Assembly: GCF_019457635.1 (NCBI RefSeq)
Contig: NZ_CP080412.1
Span: 1,736,001-1,800,000, forward strand
Direction: 5' to 3'
From: Shewanella mangrovisoli
GTDB taxonomy: Bacteria > Pseudomonadota > Gammaproteobacteria > Enterobacterales > Shewanellaceae
DNA: 64,000 nt
Below are positions 8,232 through 17,685 of the stretch, piece by piece. Numbering within the stretch: the stretch's first letter is position 1; every line of letters begins with the position of its first letter. Position numbers and translations under genes: made by a program. Under the pieces are notes generated by a model. That model was not told the DNA's origin. It did not search any database and was given only the letters and a program-made list of their open reading frames with translations.

Positions 8232-8876
8232 ATGAAGTACCAAATTATTCCTGTGACACCTTTCCAGCAGAATTGCAGCTTGATCTGGTGTGAAAAAACG
8301 AAGCGTGCCGCGGTTGTCGATCCGGGAGGGAATGTCGACCGTATTCTAGGCGAAATGCACAAACTGGGGCTCACCCTCGAAAAAATCTTACTCACTCATG
8401 GTCATATTGACCATGTGGGTGGCGCTAAATCATTAGCCCAGCAAACAAATGTGCCCATAGTGGGCCCCCATGTAGCGGATAAGTTTTGGATTGATAATCT
8501 GCCCAAGCAGAGCCAAAACTTTGGGTTTCCCCACTGTGATGCCTTTGAGCCAGAGCAATATTTGCAGGATGGCGATGTAGTCACTGTGGGTGAGCAAAGC
8601 TTAAAAGTGTTGCATTGCCCAGGGCATACTCCGGGACACGTGGCATTTTATTCTGCGGACGCGCATCTTGCTTGGGTGGGCGATATTCTGTTTAGGAGCT
8701 CGATTGGCCGTACGGATTTTCCGCAATCTAATCATCAGGATTTAATCCAATCCATTACCACTAAACTCTGGCCTTTAGGGGCGGATGTGGAATTTATTCC
8801 CGGTCATGGTCCTATGTCGACCTTTGGGGAAGAGCGCGAACACAACCCCTTTGTGGCCGATCAATTATTACTCTAG
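8232..8876 (+). CDS. gloC: Metallo-beta-lactamase-fold hydrolase, type II glyoxalase
   Basis: 214 residues, nearly the same length as E. coli YcbL/GloC and closely similar throughout (IIPVTPFQQNCSLIWCE, DPGG, HCPGHTPGHV, FIPGHGPMST). The zinc motif THGHIDH is intact, as are the later His and Asp ligands (GDILF, GHGPM). It should hydrolyse S-lactoylglutathione in the cytoplasm as part of methylglyoxal removal. It is a single-gene unit. A perfect 9-bp hairpin follows at 8892-8917. Confidence 0.9.
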   Translation: MKYQIIPVTPFQQNCSLIWCEKTKRAAVVDPGGNVDRILGEMHKLGLTLEKILLTHGHIDHVGGAKSLAQQTNVPIVGPHVADKFWIDNLPKQSQNFGFPHCDAFEPEQYLQDGDVVTVGEQSLKVLHCPGHTPGHVAFYSADAHLAWVGDILFRSSIGRTDFPQSNHQDLIQSITTKLWPLGADVEFIPGHGPMSTFGEEREHNPFVADQLLL

Positions 8877-8891
8877 GTAGACGCTTCTTCA

Positions 8892-8917
8892 TCGCGACGC
8901 GTGTCCATGCGTCGCGA
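8892..8917 (+). terminator. Strong hairpin after gloC
   Basis: TCGCGACGC and GCGTCGCGA form a perfect 9-bp stem with an 8-base loop, 15 bases after the stop. It lacks a T run, so it may protect the mRNA end or act with Rho rather than be a classical terminator. Confidence 0.5.
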
Positions 8918-9102
8918 GCAATCCGTTTAGCCCATTAACTTTCGCTGGCCATTGCCGCTTAACTTCGTTTCGCTCGCCGCAATATTTTGTTCACCATTTC
9001 CCCTATCAATGCGAGTTCAGCTTTGTTAACTTGTTAAGTCGAATGTCATTTATTGGCTTCACTCATCTATCTAGCCGCAGATGCAAGCATGGAGTGTTGT
9101 GC

Positions 9103-10116
9103 ATGGTTCAGCAAATTGAAGACTTATTAGAGCATTGGTTGCCCTTAGCCGATGATGCTTGGGTGCTGGCGGTGATCACCCATATTCAAGGCTCGTCCTA
9201 CCGTAAACCTGGCGCCATGATGCTGTTCCATGAATTTGGCCAAGGCGCTGGGATATTAAGCGGTGGTTGTTTAGAGGTGGATCTGCGTCGCCATGCGCAA
9301 AATGCCATGCAGTCGCAACAGATTGCCTGTGTCACCTACGATGCGACGGATGAATCCGATGCTAGCTACCGCCTAGGTTGTGGTGGAAAAGTCAATATCA
9401 TGTTGATCCCACTACTAAAAGAAAATCACGACCTAGGGCTTGTCGAAGTAGCCAAAGCGCTGCGTAAGAGGCAATCAGGGTTTTATCAATTGCCTCTCGC
9501 ACCTGCGGGCAGTGATGCTCGCAGTTACTCGGCGCAGTTTTATTCGGTGGATAATGCACCTTTTCCCACTGCAGATTTTGCAAAATCAGGGATATTCAGC
9601 ACCCCCGAAGGGGATACGTTAATCATTCCCTTAAGACCGCGATTTCATTTAGGGATTTTTGGCGGTGGAATTGATGCCCAGCCAGTGGCGGCAATTGCCC
9701 ACAGTTTAGGTTGGCAGGTAAGCGTGTTTGATACTCGCACCGCATATGCGCGAACTGCCGATTTCCCCCACGCCCATACCGTTAAGCAAAGTCTTGATGA
9801 GGTCGAAGGGCTTATCGCGCAGTTGGACTGTGCCGTTGTGATGCACCACAACCTGAACTTGGATGCCGCAGCGCTTAAAGCCATTCAAGCTTATGATCTT
9901 AAATATGTTGCGCTCTTGGGGCCTGCCCATCGGCGGGAAAAAGTGCTGGCGATGACCGACCTCAGTACAGACTCATTTAGCGGTTACTTCTCGGCCCCCG
10001 CGGGGCTAGCCCTTGGCGGCGAGTTACCCAGCGCTGTGGCATTGAGCATTTTAGCTCAATGCCATGGGGTGCTACACGGCGCGCCATGTTCGACCCTCGA
10101 TGGGATCATGCGCTAA
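9103..10116 (+). CDS. xdhC: XdhC-family molybdenum cofactor maturation protein
   Basis: 337 residues from ATG 9103, chosen because GGAG lies 8 bases upstream and because XdhC proteins begin close to this point. The frame stays open back to a TTG at 9031. The N-terminal XdhC/CoxI domain has GSSYRKPGAMM, ILSGGCLEVDL and GCGGKVNIM. The C-terminal Rossmann half starts at LGIFGGGIDAQP. XdhC proteins bind molybdenum cofactor, promote its sulfuration and load it into xanthine dehydrogenase-type enzymes. It is first in an operon with the enzyme it should serve and overlaps the next gene by one base (TAATG), so the two are probably translationally coupled. Confidence 0.88.
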   Translation: MVQQIEDLLEHWLPLADDAWVLAVITHIQGSSYRKPGAMMLFHEFGQGAGILSGGCLEVDLRRHAQNAMQSQQIACVTYDATDESDASYRLGCGGKVNIMLIPLLKENHDLGLVEVAKALRKRQSGFYQLPLAPAGSDARSYSAQFYSVDNAPFPTADFAKSGIFSTPEGDTLIIPLRPRFHLGIFGGGIDAQPVAAIAHSLGWQVSVFDTRTAYARTADFPHAHTVKQSLDEVEGLIAQLDCAVVMHHNLNLDAAALKAIQAYDLKYVALLGPAHRREKVLAMTDLSTDSFSGYFSAPAGLALGGELPSAVALSILAQCHGVLHGAPCSTLDGIMR

Positions 10117-10820
10117 TGCTGAGCCGCCAACGGCTGTTAATTGTCGTGCTGGCCGCGGGTGAGAGCCGGCGATTTCAGGGGATTAAATTGGCACAGCCCT
10201 TATCAACGTCCTCGAGTGCCAATAGCGGGCAAAGCATCTTACAACGGCATATTGACCTTCTGGTTCGTTTTACCTCGGCGCCGTTGGTAATAGGGGCATC
10301 CAATCAAGTCAGTGCTTCGCTGCTAGTGGTGCTTGGTGCCCATGCTAACGAGCTGCTTTCTCAACTTGAAGCTCTTGGGGCGAATCAATTCACGCTACTG
10401 CATAATGCCGACTGGCAGACAGGCCTGTCATCGTCGCTGCGAGTCGCGGCGGATTATGCAAAAGCGCAGCAGTTTGATGGCATGTTACTCACCTTAGCGG
10501 ATCAGGTCGCGCTGACATTTGAAGACTATCTGCAGCTGATTGAGACTTGGCAAACGAGTCAGCAATCTGTGGCCGCGCTTTATGCGAACGAAGCTGTGAC
10601 CTTCAATGGACAAGAGAAGTTGGATGAATTAGGCGCCCCTGCTATTTTTAATGCCTCAATACTCGATTTATTAACGGATTTGACCGGCGATCGCGGCGCC
10701 AAATCCATCTTAAAACAACTGGCAAATGTGGGTGAGCTTGTGGCTGTTCCCTTACCCCATGCCGCGATTGATATTGATACTAAAGCCGATCTTGCGTCGT
10801 GGTTGGCACTTAAGGAGTGA
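10116..10820 (+). CDS. mocA: Molybdenum cofactor cytidylyltransferase-like protein (MocA family)
   Basis: 234 residues. VVLAAGESRRFQGIK is the nucleotide-binding signature of MobA/MocA nucleotidyltransferases, LTLADQV matches the metal-binding region, and the end (PHAAIDIDTKADL) is typical of the family. MocA attaches CMP to molybdopterin, giving the dinucleotide form used by xanthine dehydrogenase-family enzymes. The ATG at 10116 overlaps the xdhC stop; the longer frame from 10059 would lie within xdhC and is not supported. Between residues 25 and 50 there is a small serine-rich insert relative to my memory of MocA. The assignment rests on motif and operon context. Confidence 0.85.
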   Translation: MLSRQRLLIVVLAAGESRRFQGIKLAQPLSTSSSANSGQSILQRHIDLLVRFTSAPLVIGASNQVSASLLVVLGAHANELLSQLEALGANQFTLLHNADWQTGLSSSLRVAADYAKAQQFDGMLLTLADQVALTFEDYLQLIETWQTSQQSVAALYANEAVTFNGQEKLDELGAPAIFNASILDLLTDLTGDRGAKSILKQLANVGELVAVPLPHAAIDIDTKADLASWLALKE

Positions 10821-10823
10821 GTT

Positions 10824-11321
10824 ATGGCAATACCATCCTCGGAGGCGGCAAAGGACCAGAGTCTTGCGATGCCTTCCCAAAACCTGACCATTAACGGCAG
10901 ATCTTTTACCTTAAATGCGGATCCCAATATGCCCATCCTCTGGGCGTTACGGGATATTTTAGGCTTAACGGGCACTAAATATGGCTGCGGCGCCGGACTC
11001 TGCGGCGCGTGTACCGTGCATTTAGATGGTCAGCCTGTGCGCGCCTGTTTAACCTGCGTATCCCAGGCGCAAGGCAAACAACTGACCACGATTGAAGGGT
11101 TGGATAATCAAAAGCTTAAAAATGCTTGGGCCGAACACAATGTACCTCAGTGTGGTTATTGTCAGGCGGGGCAACTAATGTCGGCCGCGGCCTTAGTCAC
11201 TCAGCATCCCAAACCGTCGGCGGAGCAAATTGATGCCGCCATGTCGGGTAATTTGTGTCGCTGCGGTACCTATCCTCGGATAAAAGCGGCGCTGCAAAGC
11301 TATGCCAAACAGGAGGGCTAA
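10824..11321 (+). CDS. [2Fe-2S] subunit of an exported molybdenum hydroxylase (IorA-like)
   Basis: 165 residues with two [2Fe-2S] clusters: a plant-ferredoxin-type site ([12 protein letters not shown] and a later Cys) and the xanthine dehydrogenase-type site (CGYCQAG and CRCGTY). It carries electrons from the molybdenum centre of the next gene's product. It has no signal peptide of its own; family members are exported with the Tat-tagged large subunit. AAGGAG precedes ATG 10824. It ends one base before the large-subunit start. Confidence 0.92.
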   Translation: MAIPSSEAAKDQSLAMPSQNLTINGRSFTLNADPNMPILWALRDILGLTGTKYGCGAGLCGACTVHLDGQPVRACLTCVSQAQGKQLTTIEGLDNQKLKNAWAEHNVPQCGYCQAGQLMSAAALVTQHPKPSAEQIDAAMSGNLCRCGTYPRIKAALQSYAKQEG

Positions 11322-11322
11322 G

Positions 11323-13569
11323 ATGAGTACATTCACCGCAGTTGAAAATATCAGTCGCCGCGATGTGTTAAAACTTTTCGGCGCCGTCGGGGGAGGCCTC
11401 GCTCTTGGGGCGAGTGGCCTCAGTTGGAGTCCCATGGCATTGGCGCAGGATCAGCAGACGCGGCTCAATCTGTTTATCGCCATCGGTGAGGATGACAAGG
11501 TCTATTTGACCTGCCACCGCTCCGAAATGGGTCAGGGGATCCGCACTGGGATTTTACAAATCTTGGCCGAAGAGCTGGAGGCCGATTGGGATAAAATTGT
11601 GCCTATTCAAGGTCTCGCCGATAAACGCTACGCCAGCCAAAATACCGATGGCAGCCGCAGTATCCGCGAAAACTATGACCGCATGCGCGAGATGGGCGCG
11701 ATGGCTCGAACCATGCTTGAGCAAGCCGCCGCAGCCCGCTGGAAAGTTCCCGTGAGTGAAGTGCAGGCCAAAGATCATCAAGTGCGACATGCCAAATCTG
11801 GCCGTGCTGCGCGCTTTGGCGAATTAGCCCTCGATGCGGCGGGATTACCACTGCCCGCGGCCGATTCGCTGCGGTTAAAGGCGGTTAAGGATTTCAAGCA
11901 AATTGGGGCTTCGCGTCAGATAGTCGATATGCAGGCCATGCTCACGGGTAAGGCTGTCTATGGCTATGATATCCAAGTGGATAATATGCTTTATGCCAGC
12001 ATTATGCGCCCACCCGTATTGGGGAGCGATGTGGCAAGTCTTGACGATAGTGCGGCGCGCAAAGTAGCGGGGGTGGTCGATGTATACCGTTTGCCAACGT
12101 CCAAGGGCGCTCCGGCTTTTCAAGCCTTAGGCGGCGTAGCTGTGGTGGCGACAAACACTTGGAGCGCGCTGCAGGGACGTAAAGCCTTGCAAGTAAGCTG
12201 GACTCAGTCTGCCAACAGCAGCCACGATTCTAAAACTTACCTTAAAGAGCTGGTGGACAAGGTACAAGCCCCTGGTAAGGTGGTGCGTCAAGTTGGGGAT
12301 GAGGTCAAAGCCTGGCCGAAGGACGATACCCTCAAGGCGATTTATACCGTGCCTTATCTTATCCATTCCTCCATTGAGCCACCCGTGGCCACCGCTAATG
12401 TGACCGAGAAGGGCTGTGAAATTTGGGCATCGACACAAACACCGCAGAGTACCCAGCAAAATGTGGCTGTGGCCTTAGGTATTGCCGAAGATGCGGTGAA
12501 AGTGAATGTGACGCTGCTGGGCGGCGGCTTTGGGCGCAAGTCCAAACCGGATTTCAGTGTGGAGGCGGCGCTACTCTCCAAACAATTTAAACGGCCGGTG
12601 AAGGTGAGTTGGAGCCGTGAGGATGAGATCCAAAACGGTTATTATCATGCCATCAGTGCCCAGTGTTATCAGGCCTTGTTCGATGCCAATAACAAACCCA
12701 CGGCACTGCTGGCGCGCACGGGCTTCCCGTCGATCAGCTCCACCTTTGCCGAGGGTGTCGAATATCCATCCGGTGGAGAGCTGGATTTAGGTTTTGTCGA
12801 TGTGCCCTTTGCCCTCGCCAATTTACGCTACGAGGCCGTTAAGGCCAGCGCCCATAGCCGTATCGGTTGGATGCGCTCGGTATGTAACATTCAACATGGG
12901 TTTGGCGTGGGCAGTTTTGTCGATGAAATGGCCCATAAAGCCAAGTTATCTTGCCCCGATATGTGGCGAAGCTTACTGGGTCAAGCGAGGCGAGAGACCT
13001 TTGAGAACCAAGGCTTTAAATATGGCAACTATGGTGAAGACTTAAACCGTCATCCCGTCGATGTCGGCCGTTACCTCAAGGTGATTGAGGCGGTTGAACA
13101 AGCTCAAGCCAAGGCGCCTAAAGCGGGTAAGAATCAAGGTTGGGGCTTTGCCGTGCACCGCAGCTTTGTGAGTGTGGTGGCGGTGGCGATGCGGGTAGAA
13201 GTCGGCGAGGACAAACAGCTTAAGGTGCTGAATGCCATAGCTGCGATTGATGCTGGCACAGTGGTTAACCCCGACAGGGTGAAAGCGCAGACCGAAGGCG
13301 CGATAGTATTTGGTTTAAGTTTGGCGCTAATGGGTGAGATCAGTTACCAGCAGGGTAAGGTGGTGCAGTCTAACTTCCATGATTATCCGCTTCTACGTTT
13401 ACCCCAAGTGCCAGAGATGGAGATCATCATTATCGACTCGGATGCACCGCCTGCGGGCGTAGGGGAGCCAGGTGTACCGCCAGTGGCACCTAGCCTGACC
13501 AATGCGATATTTGCCGCAACAGGCCTTAGGATCCGCGACCTGCCGGTTAATAAACAGTTAAAGGTGTGA
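11323..13569 (+). CDS. Tat-exported molybdopterin-binding subunit (isoquinoline 1-oxidoreductase IorB / aldehyde oxidase type)
   Basis: 748 residues. ISRRDVLKLFG followed by a hydrophobic stretch and ALAQ is a canonical twin-arginine signal, so the complex works in the periplasm. LLGGGFGRK and the C-terminal GVGEPGVPPVAP, with the catalytic Glu, are molybdopterin-domain motifs of the xanthine oxidase family. ATG 11323 is chosen because AGGAGG lies just upstream, inside the previous gene. The enzyme should hydroxylate an N-heteroaromatic or oxidise an aldehyde. No FAD subunit (as in PaoABC) or cytochrome subunit is encoded beside it, so the electron acceptor is unclear, although a Shewanella periplasm offers many c-type cytochromes. 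Confidence 0.9.
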   Translation: MSTFTAVENISRRDVLKLFGAVGGGLALGASGLSWSPMALAQDQQTRLNLFIAIGEDDKVYLTCHRSEMGQGIRTGILQILAEELEADWDKIVPIQGLADKRYASQNTDGSRSIRENYDRMREMGAMARTMLEQAAAARWKVPVSEVQAKDHQVRHAKSGRAARFGELALDAAGLPLPAADSLRLKAVKDFKQIGASRQIVDMQAMLTGKAVYGYDIQVDNMLYASIMRPPVLGSDVASLDDSAARKVAGVVDVYRLPTSKGAPAFQALGGVAVVATNTWSALQGRKALQVSWTQSANSSHDSKTYLKELVDKVQAPGKVVRQVGDEVKAWPKDDTLKAIYTVPYLIHSSIEPPVATANVTEKGCEIWASTQTPQSTQQNVAVALGIAEDAVKVNVTLLGGGFGRKSKPDFSVEAALLSKQFKRPVKVSWSREDEIQNGYYHAISAQCYQALFDANNKPTALLARTGFPSISSTFAEGVEYPSGGELDLGFVDVPFALANLRYEAVKASAHSRIGWMRSVCNIQHGFGVGSFVDEMAHKAKLSCPDMWRSLLGQARRETFENQGFKYGNYGEDLNRHPVDVGRYLKVIEAVEQAQAKAPKAGKNQGWGFAVHRSFVSVVAVAMRVEVGEDKQLKVLNAIAAIDAGTVVNPDRVKAQTEGAIVFGLSLALMGEISYQQGKVVQSNFHDYPLLRLPQVPEMEIIIIDSDAPPAGVGEPGVPPVAPSLTNAIFAATGLRIRDLPVNKQLKV

Positions 13570-13594
13570 TGCTGTAAACCACACCTGAGTGAGC

Positions 13595-13628
13595 AAAAAA
13601 GCGCCTAATAAGCGCTTTTTTCGTTTTT
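13595..13628 (+). terminator. Terminator of the molybdenum hydroxylase operon
   Basis: AAAAAAGCGC, a short loop and GCGCTTTTTT form a symmetric stem followed by more T. A smaller AGGTGTG/CACACCT stem overlaps the stop codon at 13562-13586. The rest of 13629-13939 holds no gene; a 9-bp inverted repeat in it is reported as a finding. Confidence 0.8.
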
Positions 13629-13939
13629 TTACCACAAATAAATTGCTTGTTAGCAAATTTACGGGCATTAATGCCGAAAATTAGCAATAGATCAGGTTTT
13701 TGTTACCAGAATAGAGGTAATTTAACCAATATGTTTACTCAAGTGACCTAAGGTATGCGGACTCGCGTACACATTCATTTGAATCGGTTCCTAGTCGGCC
13801 TGTGAGTCTGTTTTCGATTGCAGATCCCTACTAAAAATTGATCGACACGGAAGTGAAGGGCGCTATAACACCATAATACAGCCGCACCTTAAGCGCATTT
13901 GAGTATTAACTTCCGTGAAAACAATACAAAGGGGTCATC

Positions 13940-14431
13940 ATGGAAAATCGTTGGCAAGTCGCTATTTCGGCGGGGCTATTAGCCGCTGTCTGGTGTGGTA
14001 TCGCAGATGCCTTTCATCTCGTTACTTGGATTGGCTTTTTAGGTTGTAGCACCTTCTTTGCTCAGCCGAAGGCAGGTTTTCAAGGCGTGATGATGGCGTG
14101 GTGCACCAATCTCTCCGGTGTGTTTTGGGCTTGGCTCATTATCAGCGGTAGCAGTTTCTTCGTATCGCCTGTGGCAGGTTATTTGTTTACGGGTATCGCG
14201 ACCTCGGCAATGTGCCTGCAGGCCAGTTATCAAAAATTAAGCTTTATTCCTGGTGCCTTTATTGGCTGTTGTATTACCTTTGCCATGGCAGGGGATGTCG
14301 CCAATATTGTGCCATCCTTAGTGTTGGGCGCGCTGTTAGGTTTTTGCATGAGTTTGTTAACGGCGCAGTTAGTTACTCTTCGCCAAAAATGGTCAGCATC
14401 AACAGGTTCTGAAATCGCCAGTGCCGATTAA
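13940..14431 (+). CDS. DUF1097 inner-membrane protein (YcdZ-like)
   Basis: 163 residues, almost all hydrophobic, with about five membrane segments. The WIGFLGCSTFFAQPK region and the total length match the DUF1097 family (E. coli YcdZ). Function is unknown; the family is thought to be a small membrane transporter or channel. AAAGGGG precedes the ATG. It is a single gene with a 370-base upstream region. Confidence 0.8.
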   Translation: MENRWQVAISAGLLAAVWCGIADAFHLVTWIGFLGCSTFFAQPKAGFQGVMMAWCTNLSGVFWAWLIISGSSFFVSPVAGYLFTGIATSAMCLQASYQKLSFIPGAFIGCCITFAMAGDVANIVPSLVLGALLGFCMSLLTAQLVTLRQKWSASTGSEIASAD

Positions 14432-14545
14432 ATTCATCATTTTTTAATCTGCAGATGATGCCTGTGCGGTAAAAAAGTGATGGAATAGATGAGCTATAAT
14501 GCTGATTTAGTACCCGATAGCCTTTAGGTCTTAGGAAATATCAAG

Positions 14546-16000
14546 ATGAAACAAATCCAGTTTCGCACCATTGATGCCATATTGATCAAATTCAGTCTCA
14601 ACGGAAAGTTTTGGGTTGTCTGCTCTATGGTGGCGCTGATCACCGCCGCCGTTGCACTCGTCAATTACCAACATGCTCACCGCAACCTCGAAGCCGCCTC
14701 TTTGGCTCGGGTGCAGGCGACGGTCGATGCCTTTGCTCAAGTCGCGAATGCACAGCAGTTGACAGGGGATACGTTGTCACAGTTTGCCCGTGACAATGGC
14801 TTAAGTGTTGTCAGTCGCCAAACTGAGGCACTGCGCCAAAGGGATAATGTAACCGCCAGTGCCAGCGTGGGATCTGGCGGCGCACTCGAGCTGTCGCAAA
14901 ATGTTGCTCAATGGGAAAGCGAGGGGCGCAGCGATGCCAACTTAATGTTTTGGCTCGCGTTAATCGGTTTATTGCCCTTATTCCAACTCAGCTATTGGAT
15001 TTCAACTTCCCTCGGCGGTGGTTTGTGGGATATGTACATGGCCATCAAACGCTTAGCCGATGGTGACCTAAGTTTCAGATTAAACTTTTTCGGCACCGAT
15101 GATTTCAGCTTAATCGCCCGCGAAATCGACCGCTGCGCCGATAACATGAGCGAAATGGTGAGTGCTATCCGCAGCAATGCGCAGACGCTCTCCCTCGCCG
15201 CCGATGAGTTTAATCAGCAGGCAAAAAGCAGTGGCGAGTTAATTGGTGCCCAGCATCAATTTTTAGACTCAGTTGCCGTGGCCATGGCGCAGATGACCTC
15301 GGCGATTGAAGAAGTGTCGGTCAATGCCAGTAACACCTCGCTTCAGACCAAAGATAACGCCAGCCAAATGAGTGCTAGCCAAGGACGTATTAGCCACACG
15401 GTGGACAGTATCGGGCAGCTCTCAACCAAGATTGGCGCGGCATTTTCATCGGTGGAACAACTATCTAAGGATGCGGCGGGTATCGATGCCGTGGTGACTA
15501 CCATCAACAGTATTTCTGAGCAGACCAATTTGCTGGCGCTGAATGCGGCCATCGAAGCGGCCCGTGCGGGTGAGCAAGGCCGCGGTTTTGCTGTGGTTGC
15601 CGATGAAGTCCGTACCTTGGCGGGACGTACTCAACAAGCGACTGTTGAGATCCAAGCGATGATCGAAGGATTGCAATCGGGCACTCGTCAGCTCTCCAAT
15701 ATCACCACTGAGATTGTGGACCGCGCCGATGAAGGCCGTAGCGCCATTATTGCCGTGGGCGACGATGTAGAGGGGATGGCGCAATCGGTTAATGCCGTAT
15801 TCGATATGAGCAGCCAGATTGCCGCATCGGCGGAAGAGCAGAGCGTGGCCGCTCGCGATATTGCTGGCCAGCTCAATGAGATTCGCCATCAATCCGATAC
15901 CATTAAACAAACGGCGCAGCGCAGTGTCACCCTAGCGCATGATTTGCAACATGCCTCGGTTGAACTTGAAGGGATCCTTAAGCAGTACCGCACTAGCTAA
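14546..16000 (+). CDS. Methyl-accepting chemotaxis protein
   Basis: 484 residues. Membrane segments lie at about 25-45 and 130-150 around a small periplasmic sensor of roughly 85 residues. A HAMP domain follows ([26 protein letters not shown]). The signalling hairpin is well conserved ([20 protein letters not shown], then [18 protein letters not shown]) and is the contact site for CheA and CheW. The periplasmic sensor is too short and divergent to suggest a ligand. No CheB/CheR-binding pentapeptide is seen at the C-terminus. It is monocistronic, with a terminator about 95 bases downstream. Confidence 0.93.
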   Translation: MKQIQFRTIDAILIKFSLNGKFWVVCSMVALITAAVALVNYQHAHRNLEAASLARVQATVDAFAQVANAQQLTGDTLSQFARDNGLSVVSRQTEALRQRDNVTASASVGSGGALELSQNVAQWESEGRSDANLMFWLALIGLLPLFQLSYWISTSLGGGLWDMYMAIKRLADGDLSFRLNFFGTDDFSLIAREIDRCADNMSEMVSAIRSNAQTLSLAADEFNQQAKSSGELIGAQHQFLDSVAVAMAQMTSAIEEVSVNASNTSLQTKDNASQMSASQGRISHTVDSIGQLSTKIGAAFSSVEQLSKDAAGIDAVVTTINSISEQTNLLALNAAIEAARAGEQGRGFAVVADEVRTLAGRTQQATVEIQAMIEGLQSGTRQLSNITTEIVDRADEGRSAIIAVGDDVEGMAQSVNAVFDMSSQIAASAEEQSVAARDIAGQLNEIRHQSDTIKQTAQRSVTLAHDLQHASVELEGILKQYRTS

Positions 16001-16094
16001 GCCTCGGCTTTTATGGATTGGTTCTCATTAGTATAAAAGCGAAACGGTGGTTAGCTGGCGAAGCTTAGTCGCCAAATCCAAATATTCAAATTCA

Positions 16095-16129
16095 AATGGC
16101 GGTTGCATCTAATGCAGTCGCCATTTTTT
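16095..16129 (+). terminator. Terminator after the chemotaxis receptor
   Basis: AATGGCGGTTGCAT, loop CTA, ATGCAGTCGCCATT, then six T. The stem has two imperfect pairs. I see no gene in the remaining 16130-16397. Confidence 0.75.
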
Positions 16130-16397
16130 ATGCTTATTTACATCCGATATCGTTATTGCCTTTGCTGCGACACGCCAAAGTTAACCAAGGCCTTACAGAC
16201 TTTCATTTAACCGCTTAGCATTGAAACTACAACTTGGTTTAAATTCAACTCATTGTTACTAAAAGGTAAAAACGTCATCAGTCTAAAGCGTGACTTTGGT
16301 TTCATTATCAAAATACCGTTGGAGAGGAGCTGAAACTGGGGTAGGTTATCAGCCCTATATGCCCCTGTGATTAGGGGCGAAGGGATGAGAGTGACAT

Positions 16398-16805
16398 ATG
16401 CAAAGGGTTGAGAGAGCCGCCTGCGTGGTTAAAGACGCACTTGATGGCTACCGAGAGGAATTTGATGGCTTGGTGAGAGAATATGCGAATTTCTCCTATA
16501 CCCAAGGGGAAGCTTACTGCGATTTTTTTGTTGATATAGCATTTATGATGAATGGTTCATGGCTATTAACGGCCGAGCTTGAGTCTGACACGATTGCTAA
16601 TTTTAAATCGTTCGACTGGTACCGTATCTTGGCCATTGATGAAGCACATACGCCAGAAGATGAATTGATCACATTATTACAGACGGCCTATAAAATCGGC
16701 TATCTCTGGTTAATAGAACGTTTGTCATCACTAAAACAGCATATAGAGATAATTGAAATCCGGCTGTATCACAATGGCAGTCTTGATTATCAAGCTTTGA
16801 ATTAG
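16398..16805 (+). CDS. Hypothetical protein, 135 residues
   Basis: I do not recognise this protein. It is acidic in its first two thirds, soluble, with no signal peptide, membrane segment or metal-binding cluster. The end (EIIEIRLYHNGSLDYQALN) looks like a beta strand and turn closing a small alpha/beta domain. Coding bias is reasonable and no competing frame covers it, so it is probably real. It opens a short accessory stretch between the chemotaxis receptor and the xthA operon. Confidence 0.6.
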   Translation: MQRVERAACVVKDALDGYREEFDGLVREYANFSYTQGEAYCDFFVDIAFMMNGSWLLTAELESDTIANFKSFDWYRILAIDEAHTPEDELITLLQTAYKIGYLWLIERLSSLKQHIEIIEIRLYHNGSLDYQALN

Positions 16806-17017
16806 CGGGATGAGGTTGATTTGCCAAGCTCAATATCTGCCTTTTAAAAGTGATTAAGTTATGCTCCTTTAGCCGAATATTGCCTAATGCCGCAAGAGTC
16901 TAATGGCCTTATTTCACTATCTATTCAGTAGCTATGTTTTTGATAAACTAAACAAATCTCTCTGCATATAGTGACTCCGTGTGCATTTCCAACTTAAACA
17001 GTAAATGGATAGCTTTA

Positions 17018-17560
17018 ATGTTAGGAATAAAAATTGAAACAGAACGTTTAGTTCTTAGAGCATTTAATGAAGATGACTCTAAAGCATTATTTGACATTTT
17101 TTCCGATCCAGAGGTGATGAAATATTGGAATACTCCTCCTTGGCGATCATTAGATGATGCCGCTGCATTTATAAATAATAGTTCCGACTCCATGTGTGAT
17201 TTCCGCGGAATGACTTTAGGGATTTATAAAAAACATAGTGGTGAACTGCTAGGTAAAGTGATGCTCTTTAATTATGACAAAGAGTCAAAGCGAGCTGAAA
17301 TTGGATTTGGAATAAGCCCCAAATATTGGGGAAAAGGCATCGTTTCCGAGGTTGGAACAGCATTAATTAAATTTGCATTCAATAAATTAGGTTTGCGTCG
17401 AATTGAAGCAGAGATTGACCCAGAGAATGTTTCTTCTGCCAAGGTGTTGGAGCGTATGGGGTTTATCAAAGAAGGTCATCTAAGGCAGCGCTGGGAGGTG
17501 AGTAGCGTTATCTCGGATTCTGCTCTTTATGGGCTACTTGCTGAAGATTTAAGAGCCTGA
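17018..17560 (+). CDS. GNAT N-acetyltransferase, RimJ/RimL type
   Basis: 180 residues from ATG 17018. It starts with IETERLVLRAFNEDD, the hallmark of RimJ/RimL-like acetyltransferases, and carries AEIGFGISPKYWGKGIVSE, where the acetyl-CoA-binding loop lies, then RIEAEIDPENVSSAKVLERMGF. It should transfer acetyl from acetyl-CoA to an amine, either a protein N-terminus or a small molecule. An in-frame GTG at 16979 would add 13 residues without a ribosome site. Base composition is clearly more AT-rich than in the core genes around it, which suggests transfer. Confidence 0.85.
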   Translation: MLGIKIETERLVLRAFNEDDSKALFDIFSDPEVMKYWNTPPWRSLDDAAAFINNSSDSMCDFRGMTLGIYKKHSGELLGKVMLFNYDKESKRAEIGFGISPKYWGKGIVSEVGTALIKFAFNKLGLRRIEAEIDPENVSSAKVLERMGFIKEGHLRQRWEVSSVISDSALYGLLAEDLRA

Positions 17561-17685
17561 GGGCAACTGATTTGAACAAGTGGTTAATGTCAGAAATATC
17601 CGTGGTTTGGCTCTAGATTGTCATGGACTCTTTAGTGCCCCGCTAGATGGAATTTTGTTTAAAAATCAGTATAGATACAGGAATA

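Noticed and set aside
9031..9102. Longer XdhC start at TTG 9031 or ATG 9043
   Set aside because: No ribosome site, and the extra residues do not resemble the family's N-terminus; ATG 9103 has GGAG at good spacing.
15461..15910. 149-residue frame antisense to the chemotaxis receptor
   Set aside because: It mirrors the highly conserved signalling domain and has no start site or family features; a shadow of a real gene.
17561..17685. Integron attC site between the GNAT and SnoaL-like genes
   Set aside because: The spacer has some cassette-like feel but I could not find paired core sites or a folded symmetric element.
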